21,265 nucleotides of DNA, from positions 1-21,265 of the forward strand of contig JABYQS010000474.1 in assembly GCA_022592435.1 (NCBI GenBank), written 5' to 3'. A program made the translations under genes and the position numbers. The stretch is from Cerioporus squamosus (taxonomy: Eukaryota; Basidiomycota; Agaricomycetes; Polyporales; Polyporaceae). The first letter of the stretch is position 1, and every line of letters starts with the position of its first letter. Below the pieces are notes generated by a model that did no database searches, was not told the DNA's origin, and saw nothing but the letters and a program-made list of their open reading frames with translations. Below, piece by piece: positions 19,176 through 21,265 of the stretch.

Positions 19176-20159
19176 CTAGATAATTGCAGGCTCGCACATC
19201 ACTGTACTATATACTTAGTATTCACTATTTTCTTACGACTGGGGGTGTAATGCGAAGGCGACAATATTGATGGTGATCCAGCCGAGTCGTCCAAGTCCCT
19301 CGGTACGAGGGTACAACGTGGGTATTCGGAAGTCTCAGCCACACACACACCTGTCTCCGAACGCAGAAGAAGGTCTGCTTGAGTAGCTTGAAGTAGCGGT
19401 GTTGGTCGTCAAGTGCGGAGTACAACGCTCGAATTGCGGCACGTTGTTTCATAAGATGACTTAGACCAGGATTGCGTTTGTTGGACCAGACATGGACACC
19501 GCGGCGGCGGGGTAGTGCTGGCTAGCTAGGCTGACATTCGGTTTTGAATTGGCCTGTCCCCGAGCTCGGAAGCTGCCCTTCGCTGGCAAAATACACACCG
19601 CGAATCTCCATGCCACACGCCCTGCTCCCAGTACCGTTTCCCTCTCACGTTCTGTCCTCCCGGGCCATCGCTGTGTCTTCATTATCTGCTCAGCATGATC
19701 AGCTGCTCGACGAGACCGGCCGGAGAAGCACGTCTACTATGTATATAGACGTCTCAGCCACCGCTCAGATCAAGGCTGTCGAATGGACGAACCATCGCAG
19801 ACTAGTCGTAGAGGTGCGCCGCCGCGTTCGCAGAGCCGCAGAGCTTCCAAGAAGTCTTTCTTCTAACGAGCGGGTTTGTTCGTTGATCTTCGAGGGGCTG
19901 AAGGTAGCGATGGTGTGCACCTGTAAACATGCATTAACCGGCACGACTTAAACAACAGGTTCACTTGGGCGAGCGATTGCAAACCCGCGGCACAACTCTA
20001 CTCACTGGGACGACAAGTTCCACGTCACAGAACACGACGACGAAAGACGCACCTTGCACGAGGAAAGGTCAAAATCTGCGCTCCGGACGGTAATCCTCGC
20101 TCACGACGGAGTCCTGCGAGCAGTCTACCGGTTCGCGTGTTGCAGGTATCGACGACCGC
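19176..20159. other. Intergenic region between F-box copy 3 and the PhyH fragment
   Basis: I see no gene. The region begins AT-rich (about 19195-19235), contains a short (CA)n run near 19337-19349, and has a 135-codon plus-strand open frame (19544-19951) that begins with TTG and has no recognisable motif, so it is not called. Confidence 0.45.
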
Positions 20160-20451
20160 GCCGAACCCACATGTCCTTCGTGAACTCGGCCGCCTTCTCC
20201 GCTGAGAACGACGAGGTACTCGTTCTCCGAGAAGAGATCGACTTCCTCGGCTGCCGGTCGACCACCACCACACGGAGGTGACAAGGAAGCACCGCACCCC
20301 GTTCATGCGCGAGAGACCGAGAGGCAGACGCGAGGACGGAAACACAGAAAGCGCAAGGAAGAAGGCCAGTTAGTCAGGCCCGCACCCCGAACGCATGCAG
20401 GCAGGCAGCGGAGCACTCACGGGTGAGATGCTTGTACTCTCTGACCATCAT
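20160..20451 (-). pseudogene. Truncated PhyH family copy: exon 1, intron 1 and part of exon 2
   Basis: Exon 1 (20421-20451) reads MMVREYKHLT and keeps its GTGAGT donor. The intron (20251-20420, 170 nt) keeps a GGCAG acceptor, and exon 2 begins PEEVDLFSENEYLVV after joining. An 11-nt deletion relative to the gene at 14669-16151 follows, shifting the frame. The family text AEKAAEFTKDMWVR then appears in another frame, and similarity stops near 20160. The rest of exon 2 and all of exon 3, including the metal ligands, are absent. It cannot encode a dioxygenase. Splice sites and start codon are nevertheless preserved, so a short spliced transcript is possible. Confidence 0.85.
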
Positions 20452-20915
20452 GCGTTGCGTTGTTTTGTCGCACGTCAACTTCGCCGGTCTTCGCAGTATG
20501 CTGGCTGGGGAATGCACGCCTGGGCACGTAGGCAATGCCATCCACAGTATAGCGCGCTCGGTATAAGTACGGGTGAAAGCTCGGGGTGGCGTCGTGCAGA
20601 TCAGCTGGTCGTGCTATGGCTCGCACAGCTGGCTCTCCTTGAGCCTCGCCCGGGAGCGGAGGACATTGATACGGGGAGGCGAGTGGGGTCACGAGTAAGG
20701 GTGTTCGTGCCGGCGAGGGACGATGTACGGCAGATCGGCAGAGATAGTCTCCAAAATAGACCTGCAGGTGCTCTGGAGCAGAGGTAGATCGTCAGTTATA
20801 CATTAGAAGAACTGAGTGATGCATTCTATGACGAACGTGGTGAATGATAAGCATAGGATAGCTGCCCCTGCCCCGTGTATATACATAGATGGTGAGGTTG
20901 CGTATTGAGGGCGTC
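20160..20915 (-). repeat. Segmental duplication unit B (promoter-bearing PhyH 5' fragment)
   Basis: This is a direct-orientation copy of 15690-16635, displaced by about 4.3 kb at the start codons (16151 versus 20451). It includes about 460 bp of upstream DNA, so the promoter was copied whole. F-box copy 3 lies between the two units. Confidence 0.85.
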
Positions 20916-21265
20916 GATAGATCGCCGCCTGTTGCTGCAGGCAAGTGCTCCTCACGCCGCTGAGCTTCGACGTGCCGGTTCTAGTCTGTACAAATGCATT
21001 TAGCTCATGCACGTATACGAGGTGTGGATCGTCCGGGACGCACGAAGTTCGCAGGTCTGCCGTGCTAGCTTCAACTGTGGACACGGATTCACTTTATCAC
21101 GTCTCCATAGCTGGCAGTGGCACCCTCTGTCCCGCCTCCTGTACGTACCGTCGCTGGCAGGTGAGCTGTGCTGTGCAGAAGAGATAGCGGGAGGAGGGGA
21201 CCCAGTGTCGCGGCGCTGGACAGCCTGAGAGAAGCGGAGAGTCGGGTTGGAGGCGGATGGTAGGG
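20916..21265. other. Right edge, no supported gene
   Basis: Beyond the end of the duplication I see no coding region or RNA gene with support. Short open frames are present but have no motif. Confidence 0.4.

Noticed and set aside
19544..19951. 135-codon plus-strand open frame
   Set aside because: Starts at TTG, no motif, lies in a spacer between two pseudogenes.
1..21265. Transposase, reverse transcriptase or LTR as the driver of the duplications
   Set aside because: No such protein motifs or long terminal repeats were seen in the window; the duplications look like ordinary segmental copies.

Overview
The window is nuclear DNA of a filamentous fungus, almost certainly a mushroom-forming basidiomycete (Agaricomycetes). 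This rests on four things seen in the sequence. Genes carry short GT-AG spliceosomal introns. Genes on both strands are separated by untranslated DNA, with no operons. Coding DNA is GC-rich with strongly C/G-ending codons. The gene content fits too: lineage-expanded F-box-like/LRR proteins, an HRI1-family protein, an isoprenylcysteine carboxyl methyltransferase and a fungal-type phytanoyl-CoA dioxygenase. A polypore-like genome is my guess and is not demonstrated.

Layout, left to right. 1-1167 (minus) is a decayed F-box paralogue cut by the window edge. 1823-3506 (minus) is a second F-box paralogue with a 515-codon open frame, but both its ends have slipped out of the family frame. 4028-4782 (plus) is HRI1, two exons, intact. 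5598-6050 (plus) is a 150-residue putative membrane protein of unknown function. 6051-10410 is 4.4 kb with no gene I can support. 10411-11841 (plus) is a macro-domain-like protein split by an unusually long 663-nt intron. 12366-13243 (plus) is ICMT, two exons, intact. 14669-16151 (minus) is a three-exon phytanoyl-CoA dioxygenase (PhyH) family gene whose last exon carries two 1-nt frame breaks. 17481-19175 (plus) is a third F-box paralogue, a clear pseudogene. 20160-20915 (minus) is a duplicated copy of only the promoter, exon 1, intron 1 and part of exon 2 of the PhyH gene.

The window mixes two kinds of DNA. Single-copy housekeeping-type genes (HRI1, macro-like, ICMT) are intact after splicing. 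The duplicated families (three F-box copies, two PhyH copies) all carry frame breaks. Because the intact genes are free of breaks, general sequencing error is a poor explanation, and local duplication followed by decay is the better one. The F-box duplications carried promoter DNA: a CACGTG box lies at nearly the same distance from a shared motif in copies 2 and 3. I found no tRNA, rRNA, CRISPR array or recognisable transposase or reverse transcriptase.

I saw no convincing new multi-gene system. The most unusual items are the overlapping ATGA junction at the start of F-box copy 2, the promoter-only PhyH duplication, the long macro-gene intron with a perfect hairpin, and the frame breaks in PhyH.
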